Shown: positions 5,948 to 5,964 of the stretch, piece after piece | Layout: each line of letters begins with the position of its first letter | Numbering within the stretch: the stretch's first letter is position 1 | DNA from: UBA6115 sp964534515 | Lineage (GTDB): Bacteria > Bacillota > Clostridia > Christensenellales > Aristaeellaceae | Length of the DNA stretch: 5,964 bases | Reading direction: 5' to 3' | Assembly (NCBI GenBank): GCA_964534515.1 | Contig: CAZHPW010000109.1 | Span: 1 to 5,964, forward strand | Notes under the pieces: model-generated | The model's database searches: none | What the model saw: the letters and a program-made list of their open reading frames with translations, nothing else | What the model was told of the DNA's origin: nothing | Made by a program: the position numbers and the translations under genes

Positions 5948-5964
5948 ATGACCGCTGCTTATCA
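5948..5964 (+). CDS. Start of an unidentified gene, cut by the window edge
   Basis: An ATG at 5948 begins M-T-A-A-Y and runs off the window after five codons. It is preceded by AAAGGGG (5932-5938) with nine bases to the ATG, and by one or two good promoters, so it is probably a real gene expressed independently of the transporter operon. Five residues give no clue to function. A regulator or a transposase are both open possibilities, and neither is supported. Confidence 0.5.

Noticed and set aside
5880..5964. Left end of an insertion sequence beginning near AGTGTCTACA
   Set aside because: Only one putative end is in view, no transposase can be read in five codons, and no target duplication can be tested. 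It is kept only as an alternative in a finding.

Overview
This window holds a compact carbohydrate-uptake and hydrolysis operon, all on the + strand. It is most likely from a Bacillota (Firmicutes) bacterium, plausibly an anaerobic gut or digester clostridium. The reasons are strong AAGGAGG-type ribosome binding sites, SigA-like promoters with 17-base spacers, and an LplB/LplC/LplA-type sugar ABC transporter encoded without its own ATPase. Base composition looks close to half GC. The genus cannot be told from the sequence alone, and no mobile element, CRISPR array or RNA gene is visible.

Layout. Positions 1-200 are non-coding leader with a good promoter (-35 TTGCAT at 108-113, -10 TATAAT at 131-136) and a GGGAG ribosome binding site that favours a start at 201. 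Positions 201-2240 encode a cytoplasmic GH31 glycosidase, most like the alpha-xylosidase/alpha-glucosidase branch. Positions 2252-3202 and 3213-4118 encode two six-helix permeases, each starting 10-11 bases after the previous stop. A 53-base gap with a small hairpin precedes the substrate-binding protein gene (4172-5710). An 18-bp hairpin (5731-5769) then closes the operon. Positions 5770-5947 are intergenic, with two candidate promoters, a 12-bp perfect palindrome and a pair of similar 10-mers. They lead into the first five codons of another gene, cut by the window edge at 5964.

How the genes work together (inference from families). The binding protein captures an oligosaccharide outside the membrane. 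The two permeases pass it inward, driven by an ATPase encoded elsewhere (an MsmX-type shared ATPase is the usual solution). The GH31 enzyme, which has no signal peptide, then trims alpha-linked residues from the imported sugar. Alpha-xylosides such as xyloglucan fragments are the most attractive substrate guess, but this is not proven.

Nothing here is clearly a new biological system. The points most worth a second look are the binding protein's secretion signal with no lipoprotein cysteine, its position last in the operon behind a hairpin, and the operator-like architecture in front of the truncated downstream gene.
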